Assembly (NCBI GenBank): GCA_907165275.2
Contig: OU015649.1
Span: forward strand, 9,516,001-9,580,000
Direction of reading: 5' to 3'
From: Zygaena filipendulae
Taxonomy: Eukaryota > Arthropoda > Insecta > Lepidoptera > Zygaenidae
DNA length: 64,000 bases
How positions within the stretch are numbered: position 1 is the stretch's first letter; every line of letters begins with the position of its first letter. Below, piece by piece: positions 1 to 12,449 of this stretch. The notes under the pieces are model-generated. The model was not told where the DNA came from. It did not search any database and saw only the letters and a list, made by a program, of their open reading frames with translations. A program made the position numbers and the translations under genes.

Positions 1-690
1 GTTAATTTATCTTATTTTGTTAATTATTATTATTAGTGTTCTACTTGGGGGTAAGGTATGTCATATACAAAGTAGGTAGGTATTTGTGATATAATTTAGT
101 GTGGGTACATTTTTGCTTTATTGTTTTAATAAAGTGAATTATGTGGGTAGTTTAAGATGGTGACATGACCTACTCACTTGTTAATTAGCTACCTAGCTAA
201 ATACATCTCTTATAATGACTCCTGAGTTTTAATTACTATTTCATACATATTATTGCCCCTCTGTCCCTCGCGATTTCACTCGCGTTAATTAGGAATTCCC
301 TCGGAAGATCTCCAATCCAAATAACATCCAAATCCATCCAGCCGCAAGTACACACACAAACACGCTCAGACGCACACAGGGTATTCTCAATGAAATAATA
401 TTAGTGGGAGTGTTGATATTCGTGACTTTTTTCTAAAAATGCATTTATTTTATGGAGTGTACCTACCACTCGGCCACAAAATTATTTTTACCTGGGGCGC
501 GGTACATGATTGTATTTAATCCCTACTGCGCTCGGGATGCTCTAGAATCCTTCGCTCGGTTCTGCATAACGTCATCACAGTAAAAATAATATTTTGTTCC
601 TTTATACAATCTGATGTTCATCATATTTTTTTTTTATCCAAATTTTAAATTTCTATAAACATTAAAAATAATAAAACAAACAAGCACGCT
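1..690. other. AT-rich spacer with degenerate repeats
   Basis: No gene is visible. Positions about 250-350 are a decayed minus-strand copy of the Helitron-like family (CGCGATTTCACTCGCG followed by weakened GGAATTCCC). Positions about 460-590 carry a dispersed repeat with CTGCGCTCGGGAT, which returns in weaker form at 15530-15660. Confidence 0.4.
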
Positions 691-696
691 TAATAT

Positions 697-702
697 TTTA
701 TT
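697..702 (-). terminator. Poly(A) signal of the AMPK gamma-like gene
   Basis: TTTATT on the plus strand reads AATAAA on the minus strand, about 255 nt after the stop codon. It is the first clear hexamer seen in the 3' region; use is inferred. Confidence 0.4.
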
Positions 703-955
703 AAGTTTTCAGCAATGTTAGTAATGATTTAAATATGATTAAGGCAATCTTGTGGTATAACATTTTATGCAATTATTATTGATTAATTTAATTATATTAT
801 ATGGTATCAAGGATTTAATTTACAATATTAATACAAGCAAAGTGTTTTGAGATCAATACCTATACATGAGTTTGGCGGCATTGTCACCTATCACATTTTC
901 TTTGGAATTTACTCTATTTTTTTACACAATTTTTAAGCAACGAAGATTGAATCCA

Positions 956-2995
956 TCAGTCAATGATGGGGACAGAATCATCAATAGCTTTTGCGACGCT
1001 GTTATCCATTGGAATATCTACTGCGTCCGATCCATTAACTTTAAGATGATCACTGTGACTCAGATTTTGTTCTGATTCAGCGATTTCTTCAGATTCTTGT
1101 ATAGCAAGTGATTCCAATTTTGGTACCTCAATTGCTATTACTTCGTTGTCATTTTCTTTTGAAGATTCTGGCACTTTGTTTTCTTGGAGAGGTCTAAATA
1201 TTTCTTGAAGTGACGACACCTTTTTTTCTGAAGGAATTATTCTATTTAAATATACTAGAATATCTGATAATGATACAATTCCTATAAGTGTTTCTTCATT
1301 ATTAACTAACAATAATCGATGACTTTCGGTTCTTACTATAACTTCTAAGGCCTCATATAAAGTAATACTTGAACGACATTTTTGCATTTTTTCTTCCCAG
1401 TCTTTCTTTTTATTTCTTACATCCCCTATCGTCAATGACAAATTACAATACAATTTTTCACTTACTAAATTTAGTACTTCATATTTAGCATAAACATCTA
1501 TTAGTTTTCCGTTTTCATCTAATACTGGCAAAGCTGAAATATTTTTCTCTAATAAAAGCCCAAATGCTGTTCTAATACTGGTATCTTCGTTAACTGACAC
1601 GATTTCTTCATAATTACCTATTTTTAATTCATCTAATGTTTTATGAAAAAATGTGAGTTCTGGAAATTCATTTAAATACACAAACAAAAATCTGAGAATT
1701 CTTTTATGAGACAATATGTACAATACATCTCCAGATAGCGGATCAATCATTAAAAGACGATGAATACGATGCTTACAGAGTAAGTTTATAGCCTCATGTA
1801 AAGATTGATCGGGCCCAACACTACACAAAGGCTTACGAGTGGGACGTAATATTTTTTTCCAATTATGAAGGGTATGTTTTTCTAAGTCATCCATTGAAAT
1901 CTTTTCTGCATCAAAATGAAGAAGAATCCTTATAAAATCTGTAACTGTTATCATTCCTACAAGTTGTTTCTTATTTGCATCCCAAAGTGGAGCAGATCGA
2001 ATTCCATGGGATATCAAAGTTGGAAAAGTTTTTCTCACCAAAAATTGAGTATCAAAAATAATTACTTTTGCTGATTTCGGCAACATTTCGTAGCATTTAT
2101 GATATTTAAAAAAATTCAATAGAAGTCTGGTCTTATCTCTCCCTCCCAATGAAATCTGCACTATGGATAAATAGGGATCATATTTAGGTAGACCTCTTAC
2201 TTCTCTAAACAGTTGCTTAGCTTGTGTAGGATCTAAGGAAGCGTAGGAATTTTTATGATAAGTGGGAGAAGTCGTTCCAATTGAAGAGCGACGTACTGGT
2301 TTTGAATTTTTCTTTTTTGCAGTGTCTGTAGTAGACTGATTAGATTCTGTGTGTGGTTTATTTTTGAAGAAAATATCCATGACTCTAGTAATAGGACTAT
2401 ATTTTCGTGACGACGCTCCAGTTACCGTATGATAATACTTCTTATGAGAATCTTTTAACTCTTCGTCATTTTTCTGATCTTCTTGTTCCTCTTTTTGTAT
2501 TTCTGGTGCTTCTGCATGTTTAGATGTTCCTCCTATGGCTGCTTTAACGTTTTGTATTAGCGACTGGTGTTTTTTAGAATCACTTTTCCTTCTAATCCGA
2601 AAAATATCAAAAATAGAACTACGCGGACTAGATGAAGTTCCGTGGAACGTTTCATATTCTTTGTTAACGGGTTGTCTCTCAGCACTCGAAGACCGCAAAG
2701 CGTTACTAGGTTTTTCTTTAAATATTGAGCGAACATGCGGCCTTCGGGACTCTACTCCTTTTGTTCCGAAATGCACTGTATGTATATTATCATCTGCTAA
2801 ACTGGTAGAGGGAATTTCCTTATCATCAGACGTAGATAATTTAGTGACAACAAATTTTTTCTTCTCGCCTACAACAGTTTGAATTTCTTTTTGCCCTTCT
2901 GATGAAGACTTCTTCTTTTTGTGTTTAGGTTTAGTTTTTCCTTGTTTATTTTCTGATATATCCCCTTCATTTTCCAATATTGGATCCATTGTCAC
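956..2995 (-). CDS. AMPK gamma-subunit-like protein, four CBS motifs, intronless coding sequence
   Basis: A 679-residue protein related to the nucleotide-sensing gamma subunit of AMP-activated protein kinase. Residues 1 to about 265 are basic, Ser/Thr-rich and low in complexity, a variable extension. From about residue 265 the four CBS motifs follow in order, with the family landmarks GIRSAPLWD and TVTDF, IHRLLMIDP and LSHKRIL, ISALPVLDE, and SHRLLLV with VSLSD. The Arg, His-Arg and Asp residues that contact AMP in gamma subunits are mostly kept; the Asp of the third site (FD in vertebrate gamma1) reads YE here. The whole CDS is one exon, unlike the multi-exon gamma genes known in insects, so this is probably an old retrocopy. 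An open frame of this length argues that it is functional. The start is the first ATG of the frame; a second ATG lies two codons in. Family assignment is firm; the paralogue status is inferred. Confidence 0.88.
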   Translation of the reverse strand: MTMDPILENEGDISENKQGKTKPKHKKKKSSSEGQKEIQTVVGEKKKFVVTKLSTSDDKEIPSTSLADDNIHTVHFGTKGVESRRPHVRSIFKEKPSNALRSSSAERQPVNKEYETFHGTSSSPRSSIFDIFRIRRKSDSKKHQSLIQNVKAAIGGTSKHAEAPEIQKEEQEDQKNDEELKDSHKKYYHTVTGASSRKYSPITRVMDIFFKNKPHTESNQSTTDTAKKKNSKPVRRSSIGTTSPTYHKNSYASLDPTQAKQLFREVRGLPKYDPYLSIVQISLGGRDKTRLLLNFFKYHKCYEMLPKSAKVIIFDTQFLVRKTFPTLISHGIRSAPLWDANKKQLVGMITVTDFIRILLHFDAEKISMDDLEKHTLHNWKKILRPTRKPLCSVGPDQSLHEAINLLCKHRIHRLLMIDPLSGDVLYILSHKRILRFLFVYLNEFPELTFFHKTLDELKIGNYEEIVSVNEDTSIRTAFGLLLEKNISALPVLDENGKLIDVYAKYEVLNLVSEKLYCNLSLTIGDVRNKKKDWEEKMQKCRSSITLYEALEVIVRTESHRLLLVNNEETLIGIVSLSDILVYLNRIIPSEKKVSSLQEIFRPLQENKVPESSKENDNEVIAIEVPKLESLAIQESEEIAESEQNLSHSDHLKVNGSDAVDIPMDNSVAKAIDDSVPIID

Positions 2996-3063
2996 TTTTA
3001 ATTCACTAATTATTTTTTGTTTTTCATATTAAACCATGATACCCGGGGAGATTTGATATAACC
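2996..3063 (-). other. 5'UTR exon segment and splice acceptor of the AMPK gamma-like gene
   Basis: On the minus strand a pyrimidine-rich run ending in TTTTTTTCAG precedes GTTATATC about 68 nt before the start codon. This is a convincing acceptor, so the gene has a 5'UTR intron although its coding part is intronless. The leader also holds a two-codon upstream ORF (ATG GTT TAA). The first exon is not fixed; a donor-like CAG/GTAC near 3832 is one candidate. Confidence 0.5.
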
Positions 3064-4927
3064 TGAAAAAAATGAAAAAAGTTATTATTGCAAAGATTTG
3101 ATGGCAAAAGTTCTCCTGGGAACTTAAAGAAACATATTTTTATTGTTTTTGTCACCCTTGTGAAAATTTAGATGGTTTAATTAGTAATTTTAGGGCTATT
3201 GTATTGTAGAACTTAAAAGTGCTGTGGCAGACAAGACACACATGCTTAAAAATCCTTATAGTAACAAAAATTTTTTAACTACAACAAGTAAATAGTCAAC
3301 GAATTTCAATCAATATACCTACAATTACATCAAGTTAGGACCAAGATGCCAAGCAACATAATGGAGCAATTGCACCCACGGTAGTGATATCTGCTCTCTG
3401 ATTGCACCTATGACAGCATATCCATAGAAGGTACAACAAAATGTATTATTTTATCCAGCTATTATAACATTTAGGTATAATAGCATTAATTTTTGTAAAA
3501 CTGTTATCTAAGTAACTTAACAACTACTACTTACCTATATTAATGACACAAGTACGAAAGTAATCATATCCTAATCACATAGTACAGATATTTAAGAAAT
3601 TTAATAATAACATAATAGAGTTAAAATGACGTTACCGTCAAGAATGATGTAATTATAATGCCTGGTTGAGCTAAATATCCGACACCATGTTATCTAATCA
3701 TGCTTTCAAGCGGCCGACGAAATGCTGCGTAGCTACCATTATATTTTGACACCATTTCCCTAATCGATAATGCGGAAGGACGATATAAAATATATGCACT
3801 TACAGTTGCACCATAATAATAACAAGTGTACCTGATCGCGATGGAGGTAACATCTTCGAAAACTACATGTCACTGTTGGTTGTTACTAGAGTTTTTAAAA
3901 TTAAATCTGCTGTTATTTTCACGAGGGTTGCACAATATTGACGGTGCCGATGTGGGACGCCATATTGTCTAATGGCGCAGGGGTGGGTGATGTCGGCAAA
4001 GTGCAACACGACATCTGCCGTCAGGCGAAGGAAAACAGACGTTTTGGCACACAATGTGGGGAATAATGATTTGAGAACGAAGTTGGGCTCACAATCGTGA
4101 GATGTCACGATATATTGAATAGGTAAGGAAATATTTTTTTGTCAAACAAAAAAATTCCTAGTTGTATGTACCTATGTATAAAAATAAAAATATCTATGTA
4201 GATCTATCTAAATAAAAGCAAACCCTGACTCACTGACAAATTATGAAATCTCGAAAACTACAATTAATTAAAATTGACCTAGGTATGAATCTGAAATTTG
4301 TCAGGTGGATAGTTTACAGGTAGGAGAGGTCAACTAAGAATTGATTTGACTAGAGTTGCTACATTTTTAGGGTTCCATACACGAAGGGTTCAAACAGAGC
4401 CCTATTACTGTCACTCCGTAAACGGTAGAAGCTACAATCTTCAAATTTGTACAGTATTTTATTGATGATCCAAAGCTATGAAAATAGAAAAAAAAAATTT
4501 AAGGATTTTTAAGGGGAATTTTTTTAAGGATAGTACAGCTAAAGGGGGGCGCAAAGATTTTTGTTTATTCTACCGAATGAATTGGGATATCGTTGATTGA
4601 GTAGATAAAAGCTGTATTTATCTATCGGAAAACAAAAGTATGAGAAGCCTTTGTACCGAAGTATTTTCCAACTTCCTGATACCTAACTATGAACTTAAAA
4701 CTTAGTGATAATATTTAATATTACGTATATTTTACCAATAAATACCAATATAATGATAAGTCGATGTTTGTCTTTGAAATTCTTTAATTTTCTTCTCTTG
4801 TATATTGTGACTTGTATATAACACTTTCAAATTAAAGTCAGTCAAGCAAATGCTTGCAACAAATGTAAAAAAAACAAGGATGAGCTTATATAAAATAAAA
4901 GAATAAGTAAAATAAAATTTTAGGTAA
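3064..4927. other. Spacer upstream of the AMPK gamma-like gene
   Basis: No supported coding exon. The stretch 3690-4110 is richer in GC than its surroundings and may hold the promoter and first exon of the minus-strand gene. The stretch 4195-4340 matches the 5' half of one Helitron-like subfamily found again at about 50702-50874. Confidence 0.3.
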
Positions 4928-5121
4928 CTAGCTGTGCCCCGCGGTTTCACCCGCGTGAGTTTCGGAATTCCCGCAGGAACTCCCTTTAGGGGGATGAAAA
5001 ATAGATAGTAGCCGATTCTCGGGCTTACTGAATATGCATAAAAAATTTCATGAGAATCGGTCCAGCCGTTTCGGAGGAGTATGGGAACGAACATTGTGAC
5101 ACGAGAATTTTATATATTAGA
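4928..5121 (-). mobile_element. Non-autonomous Helitron-like element, minus orientation
   Basis: Read on the minus strand it begins TCTAATATATAAAATTC and ends in a GC hairpin (CGCGG/CCGCG around a GTGAAA loop), a short spacer and CTAG. It lies between a host A (4927) and T (5122), with no target duplication. TC start, hairpin, CTRR end and A^T insertion are Helitron hallmarks; the family resembles lepidopteran Lep1-type elements, which is an inference. Confidence 0.65.
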
Positions 5122-8100
5122 TTTAGTTTCCTCTTAGGCACATTGTAGCTGTTAAGTTATCGGTTAGATCGGTTAGAGTTCAAAATTCAGATTCTGGAGA
5201 AGGGGAGTCGGGGGGATTTGGAATTGGTAGGTAGGCACTTGGTAGGTACTGGTAGGTAGGTTGGTAGGTACTTAGATACTTACGCAAAATAAATATCACA
5301 CGATAAGATTAACATTTTATAGATTTTACAAGTATGTACATTGAATTAATCAAATCGATAAGCAATTAATGACGTCATAACCGATCTGGACCTGACAACA
5401 TTCTAATCATAGAATGCTTCACCTGCAAAAGTCTTATTATAGACACAGCTAACAACGCGCATGCTTCAAAAACAGTGACGTGGACTTACGTCATAAATCT
5501 GTGACTTCATTAAGAAAGAGACGACCAAACCATGACGTATCGAGGAGGGAAGAGGGACGTGGGCTATCGACTACGGTCGATACACTTGGGGTAATAATAT
5601 TCTTCCAGTTCAGTGACGTTCGTCTAATATCGGTACAATATCGGCTTAAATTGACACATGCAGAAACACTACCTACTTCTAATATAATCCAATGGTATTA
5701 GTATTCATCTAATATTACCTATAACATACCTATTTTTGTGTTATGATTAAAGATGAGATTGATAGACATAAGATATATAGTATTCATGTTTTGCATCATT
5801 TAAAACGTTATGGGTCTTAGGCTCACGTGATAAACCCGCTTGCATCGATTGCTCTATTGAATTCACAGGTCACCTATTTCATTCATTAAAATGTTTAGGA
5901 AACGTGACAGTTGTATGTATGTTTTTTTTTTTATTTATGTTCAACGATTACTCGAAGACCGTTGGACCGATTTCGAAAATTCTTTTTTTATTTGAAAGAG
6001 CGAAAATTCTTTTTTTTTCCTTAAATTTAGGGCCAAATTAGGTCCCATTGCCACCAAGTCGGGATCTGATGATGGGATCTTGGAGAAATCGAGGGAACCC
6101 TTCAAAAATTATAGGCACACCTATAGCGATTTGGATATTTTTTTATAGTGAATCGTTCATTTGCTTTTGAAAAGCAAAATTTAAAGAAGTGAAACTGATG
6201 ATAAAGACCACAGATGGCCATCGGAACTACTCAACAATAATACGTATTTCACAAGCCAAATTTGGAGTGGGTAGATTGGTTAAATCCACTCCCGCCACGA
6301 GCTTGTCGTAAGCTGGACACCCAAGTGGGCTGCAGACACCAGCGGGTTTGGCACCGAATTCAAATTGAAAAGTGGTAGCACAAACCAATAATAGTATTAC
6401 GTATATTTTTGTCTATTGGATTAAATCGATATTTCGTTATTTTTAGCTTTTTAGTTTTGTGTTTTTGGAAGTCGGTTTTAATTTCCGTAAACTCTTTACA
6501 CATATTTTACTCGCTTGATTTTATCAATTTCAAAATAAAAACTTGTTCTGCTGCCGGTTTTATAGTATTTGGCTATATTGAAAAAAATTGGATAACTGAT
6601 ACATAAGCTGCGCAATCTGATGATACACATTAGTATGTATTATGAAATAAAGAATATTTTGATACTAATTCGATCCTTTTGAAGATGGCGATAGACATAA
6701 CATAATCACGAGAGTTTAAATTTTATAGCGGAAACTGGACATTCTAATCTTAATGAGATTGCACAATCTTTATCGGAATATATTCAACTTTTTAACGAAA
6801 TATAAGTGAGTACATTCCTATTAAAGCTAACGTATTGCAGGTGCTGCTTCTCCAACTAAATTGGCGTTCTTCAAACTGTTATTGTCAGGTGCACGTGACT
6901 ATACATGTATACAGAATACATGTATACCTACCTATATAGATTTAGAGGTTCGTAATAATTTTACCTTTACTGAATAAAAAAATGGTTTCCGGATTTTCTT
7001 GTTAGAAAGTTACTACATAGTTTAGACAGGTCCATTTGTAGTTTAATCAAAATAAAACAAACGGATACAATTTCGCTTGATATTAACGATCAAGTAGGTA
7101 TCGATGATGAACATCTTCTAATGTTCGGTCAACATTTCATAAAGAAAACGCTCATACTAATATTCAAAAGGTGATACCTAGGTATTATCAATAACATTTC
7201 GTAGGTACGTTGCACGCGATTAACATAATCAGCGAAGTTCAAACACTACAAATTCGTGATCCACTATTTATACTTAAGTAGGTAATTAAACAAGTAGTAG
7301 TACCGCGTTGAACAAGAAATTGCGTTTTTCTAATAATTTACAAAACAAATATTAAAACGCAACAGATACACTATTGAGCTGAATCTTATTGTATATTAGA
7401 TAAATAGGTACATAAATATGTGTTTTAATATAACATTTATTGATGCCCAAGCCCATAGATTACATCTAGGTATAACGTAGGTACAATGTACCATATTATT
7501 TTGTTTACGTCTGGCGGACAACAACAGCTGTTATCTAACTGCAGGGCTATCTGTCTAAATGCAGTGCGTGCACGCAAGTCATACCTACCTACAGCTACGA
7601 AATTAAATGGTCCCTTAACCTTCCTACCTGTTTCTTTTATATCTACACAACTATTAATATTGGCATAATATGATGTATCTACATAAGTGTTTTAAAGATA
7701 AAGTTAATATCTGATGACTCTAACTATTAGGCTCTTTTTTGGATTTGTATGTTAATAATATGCTGACTTCATTATCAATTTTAGTCGTTTATTCGTGAAA
7801 AACAAAACTGTACGATTTGTTTATTAACTATTATAAAAATAGGTAACATTAAAACTATCAAAAACAATGTTTAAGCAATAACTGGATTCGCTTTGCCTAT
7901 ATAACTACTCACTATTTGTCATTACGACTACCAATATTCAAACATAACCTCAAAATGTTTCCGCTTGTACAAATCGTGTACAATTGTAGATACCTATTGA
8001 ATGTTATGACAGTACCTAGTTACTAATTACTTACCATTGCATTTTCGCCGTTTTGCACTCGTTACTTGTTGGAAATTTTCAGAAACACACTTTTTAAATT

Positions 8101-9190
8101 GTCATTGCAAATCAAAAGAGAATTTTAACAATTTAGTAAGTAGACTGCAGCTGATATTCTTAACCAGAGACTTCACTGCATATGCGCTTGTTATATAATG
8201 AGCACTAGGGCAATAATTGATGAATCCACTGTTTTGTCAGTGGAGACCGCCATGCCCAATTAGTATAATTTATAATAGCGCACTGTGTAGACTGTAGTGT
8301 TCTAAGTTTCAACGTTGACGGCAAAACAAGCGAGGCGCGTTCGTATGGAATTCTCTCGCGGACCGTTGCCGCTGCGTTCGCACTCGTGAGCACACCGATA
8401 AAATATATGCGAGAGCACACACACTTGTTTACTCACACGCTCACATACTTACTGTTCTTCGAACACACAATATGTATAATATTATACTTCAAATACCGAT
8501 GACGTGATCGCGATCGTCAACTGAGTAAGTATACTGTACAAAAAAATTGTTTGATATGTTGATAGTAATATGTACCTATTTGATGTTCCTAAAGGTATAT
8601 ATTATATTAGTATATCATTATTAGAGGCATATAACAAAAAAAAGAATTAAAATATAATACTTTTACCAAATAAGAGGTTTTAGAAAACTAAAAAAAAAAA
8701 ATTCTTTCCAAATTTATTTTATTAGTAGTAGCTATTATAATACCTACTACCTTATGATTGGTCAGACTCTCAGACGAAATAAATCAGACATGTCAATCAA
8801 TCTTTAGACTATGATAATTAAGGTCTTACACCGTTCGCCACTATAGGATTATTATATAGTTAGTTATATAGTTTTACTAATTAATACCTTCTCGTACTTG
8901 TTGCAATCTAATAAACTTTTGGGTGCCTACTTTAATTTAAAACTTATAATTATAACTAAATTGAAGTTAATTTTTAACCATTTTTAACCATTGAAGTTAA
9001 TTTTTATCAACACACAAATTAGTTACAGATACAACGCCTTTATTGCCGCCAGAATAACAGACTATTTCTTATGTGCTGATCCATTGCAAGCATACGTACT
9101 TTGGAGGCTTAGGAAAAGGAGAACTGTCTCTGTGGTTGAAAAAGTGTCCGTCAAAATGCGTTAAATTTGGCAAAAAGCAATGTCTTATCT
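5122..9190. other. Gene-free spacer
   Basis: No supported gene. It contains GGTA-rich runs (5220-5280), a CRE-like cluster (5370-5621, listed separately), a dispersed repeat with a CTCGAAGACCGTTGGACCG core (about 5920-6160), and a modestly GC-rich part at 8300-8420. The rest is AT-rich DNA with many TAGGTA/TACCTA motifs. Confidence 0.3.
5370..5621. promoter_or_regulatory. Cluster of five CRE-like ACGT sites
   Basis: TGACGTCA at 5370-5377, TGACGTGG at 5476-5483, TTACGTCA at 5486-5493, TGACGTAT at 5533-5540 and TGACGTTC at 5614-5621. Five sites containing TGACGT or ACGTCA in 252 bp is far above chance for DNA this rich in AT. The cluster lies about 9 kb upstream of Hr38, a gene of a CREB-responsive family, so an enhancer role is possible but unproven. 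Confidence 0.35.
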
Positions 9191-9342
9191 TCTATATAAA
9201 TAAAAATGAATGTAATGTCTGTCCTCTATGCGTTTTGAAACCATTGGTCCGATTGTGATGAAACTTTGGCGGGTTGTTCTGCCTGCGTTCGCAAGGGTTC
9301 CTGACCCCAAACTCACGCGGGTGAAACCGCAGGCACAGCCAG
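9191..9342 (+). mobile_element. Degenerate Helitron-like element, plus orientation
   Basis: Starts TCTATATAAATAAAAATG and ends with CACGCGGGTGAAACCGC, a short spacer and CCAG in place of CTAG. The changed terminus marks an old copy. Confidence 0.5.
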
Positions 9343-9492
9343 TAGTAAATAAGAATCATATGTAAGTAAAGAGAAAATATCGAAAACCGTTTTGTAGTTA
9401 CATCACAAAAAAATAAAAAAATAAAATTCTAAATTTTCGAGATCAAAATCCCATGATGGATAAAATTATTTACTTACCAGTTGCTACGGAAC

Positions 9493-10341
9493 TAGGGTTG
9501 CTACCCGTACTACATTACATGTAGTGTATAATATAGTATAGAAAAATAATATATGGAATACGAAAAATACCATATTTTTATCCCAATTCAACTGTCGCGC
9601 TTTTCTATATAACATGTGGTAAAATAAACTGCAAATATTTACAGGGCTGAAAGTATACGTTATAACAAACAGGATAATTAAGTGAAAAAATAATATTAGT
9701 AGTTTTACAAAATATGAGGAACATAAATTCATCGAAAAATCATTACAATTACATTCACAAGGTACACTATACACGTAGCTCACGTATACAAGGCACGCAC
9801 CACACACATAGCGAGCGATGGATTTATTTATTTATTTTGATGGATCAGCTGTTCAGCTCGATTGAGTTCATTGACCTTAAGATACCGGCGCGCGACGACG
9901 TGTGTGTAAAGCGATTGAGCGGCGAGCGCTTTCACAGGTTGTTTTCTTTAGGCTTGATTTATTTTGTTTGGAAAAAAACATTATAAATATTTTTTCTTTT
10001 TTATTTTATGAACATTTTTATACCGGTGTATACTTTCAGCTCTGTAAATATTTGCCGCTAATTTTACAACATGTTATATTAACTGTGACTGGTCTGGAGC
10101 CTGGAATGCACCCGCAGCACAGCACGGGGAATTTCAGAACAAAACGCATACCTACGCGGCTACAAAAGGTCAACTGTCAAACTAGCAATAATTTATAGAT
10201 GCCCGATATTTAATAATTAAAAATAAATTTGTACTATTTTTTTCCGTGTATTTCCCAAAAGTACTATATTTTTGCATCTTTTTTCGGAAAAATTATACTC
10301 TAACTATTCTATATTTTATTCAAAAAAAGGTGGCAACCCTA
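9493..10341. mobile_element. hAT-type non-autonomous DNA transposon with perfect 8-bp TSD
   Basis: Terminal inverted repeats begin TAGGGTTGCTACC at the left and, read inward from the right, TAGGGTTGCCACC. The element is flanked by identical 8-bp direct repeats TACGGAAC (9485-9492 and 10342-10349), the target-duplication length of hAT elements. No transposase ORF is visible in the 849 bp. A shorter relative lies at 16988-17349. Confidence 0.75.
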
Positions 10342-10349
10342 TACGGAAC

Positions 10350-11925
10350 CCTCGAACTTAGTCATTTTTTTCGACTACTTCGACTCGCTCTTTACTTTAT
10401 TGTTTGTAGGTAGTACAATAATATGTAACATTGATGTAAAAAAAATTTACGTTGTACCTACCTTACAAAAAGTATTGACAATTTGACATAGATAAAAAAA
10501 AAACGTGAGTGTAGTGGAACACTTTCAAGGTTTTTCCATATTAAATTGAGTCCGTTATGTCCGTTATGCGTTAAAAGTGGCAAGAATACAAAAAAAAATT
10601 TAAAAAAAATTACAGTAATTGCTTTTTTTTTCCGTAGAGCAGCAAAAATGAACTTTTATTCCTATCCGTACCGTGCGATAAAGAACTTCGTTCTAAAATG
10701 AAAAATAAAACCTTCTGAAAAAACTTTTTGATGGAATAAGTAAAATTCGTACTTTTGCATACGACACAACGCTGATATTTAAAGACGTACCAATAGGTAT
10801 CAACTATCATGTAATATTCCAATTCTGCATGATATTTTGTACGGACTTTTCTCCGACTGCGTATCTTGGGTATTTAGTATAATGGTTTGTAATAAAAAAA
10901 GTGCGTGTTATAGGTATGTCAATAGTCACCTTTGACAGATGGACAAGAAAAGTCTTTTGTCGGCTAGTAGTCGATGCGACGGCATCGATTAAGAGTAAAA
11001 TTAGAATAACTGGACGTTTGCCCGTTCTGCGAGCAGCAAATAGTACTGGGGCATGCGACCAATCGTAACAGTCACAAATACATGTAGGGTGGCAGCTAGG
11101 AACTCATAGAGAAAGACACAAGCTTTCATTCAACAAAATTTATTCAAAAATATTTTAAAAATTATATTGCAACATATTATTACATTTAGACTAACACCAT
11201 ATAATTATTATCTACTGTTAATTTTGTCATAACAGTGGCGAGCAAAAGAATCGGGTGGGCCAATTTCCAAATTACTCATAATTATACAGTTATAGGTACT
11301 TGATCAATTTTAGTTTAATGTTTCCAATTCTTCCTTCTAAATCACCCTAGACTGAACCATAGCAAAATGTACCTTACCTTACCTTAAGATTAAAGCTCCT
11401 AAAGAATATTATGCAATAACTTAAATGTGAAGGATGACTCGTTTTATTGCTCACATGTTTATTACACATCAGAGCTTTTAGCAAACTTACTTATATACCG
11501 TCTACGTACCTATTACCTACAAAATTTATTAAACTTTTACACAAATTACTTGAGTGATTTTTTTTCAAATTCCAACAAAGTTACCCAAACTTGGTAAGGT
11601 TTCATAAAATTAAATTGATCATTGAATATTTTTATTACTTATGTCGTATTTATATTCATTCTCATTTTATTTCTTAATTGAAATTGCCATAAGGCTAATA
11701 TATAATAATATCGGCTTTTAAGGAATTATATTCATTGCCTACTCCAAAGACATTCTATATACTTAAAACATCATTGGCCTACTCAAATCTTTTGAAATGG
11801 TCGCAGAGAGAACTGTAACATTTCGTCACATAAAGAAAAAATTTAAAACGTATTTTCATTCTCCATTCTCAAAGCATTAAGTAGTGACTATTATCCTTAG
11901 TTAAAGATCGAATCCTGCGATATTT
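10350..11925. other. AT-rich spacer
   Basis: No supported gene or structured element. Short open frames here are AT-rich and show no family resemblance. Confidence 0.3.
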
Positions 11926-12170
11926 TCACCATGTATCCCGAACATAGTTGACAAGAACTCCATGGAGCATATCGTAGAGCAGGGAGCGGTGGAAGGTACC
12001 AGTCAACAATGCGATGGACCGACTAAGTTGAGGCCGCTGTGGGCAGGCCGCTACACGAATGCACAAGAACAGCATCTGACCGGGAAGAGTGGCCAGGCAT
12101 CGCGAGGCAAGTAACATCTGCCCACAATCAGACAACTTTATGAGGACCATGACTGCTGTCCCAAGAGTAT
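11926..12170 (+). pseudogene. Decayed LINE C-terminal coding remnant
   Basis: Read on the plus strand with interruptions, the stretch gives a DREEWPGIARQVTSAHNQTTL-like end, which resembles the C-terminal tail of lepidopteran non-LTR retrotransposon proteins. Stops and lost frame mark it as dead. The open minus-strand frame across the same bases is a shadow. Confidence 0.35.
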
Positions 12171-12449
12171 TATACCGATGAAGAAAAGTATTTTCAACTT
12201 ATCTTAATTATAATACACCTACCTACTTGATTCGAAAAGCTATTTTTGTATGTACCTATCACTAAATAAAACAAGCAATCCCAGAGCTTATTCTTGTAAT
12301 AAGTAAACTTTTTATAGGTACCTACATACACTTAGGTACCTAATATTTCGACCTAACGAGTAACTCATAAACCTATATCGAATTTTCAAAGAAGTTTCTC
12401 TTAAAAAATTACATGCTACAATGATGCAAGAGATACGGTAGAGCCACCC

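Noticed and set aside
3863..4108. 81-codon minus-strand frame upstream of the AMPK gamma-like gene
   Set aside because: No domain or splice link supports it; it may only overlap a non-coding first exon.
10165..10172. AAAGGTCA, a perfect NR4A response element upstream of Hr38
   Set aside because: It lies inside the hAT-type element, 4.4 kb from the promoter, and one or two such 8-mers are expected by chance.
11926..12150. 74-codon minus-strand frame as a gene
   Set aside because: The plus strand shows LINE-like remnants; the minus frame is incidental.
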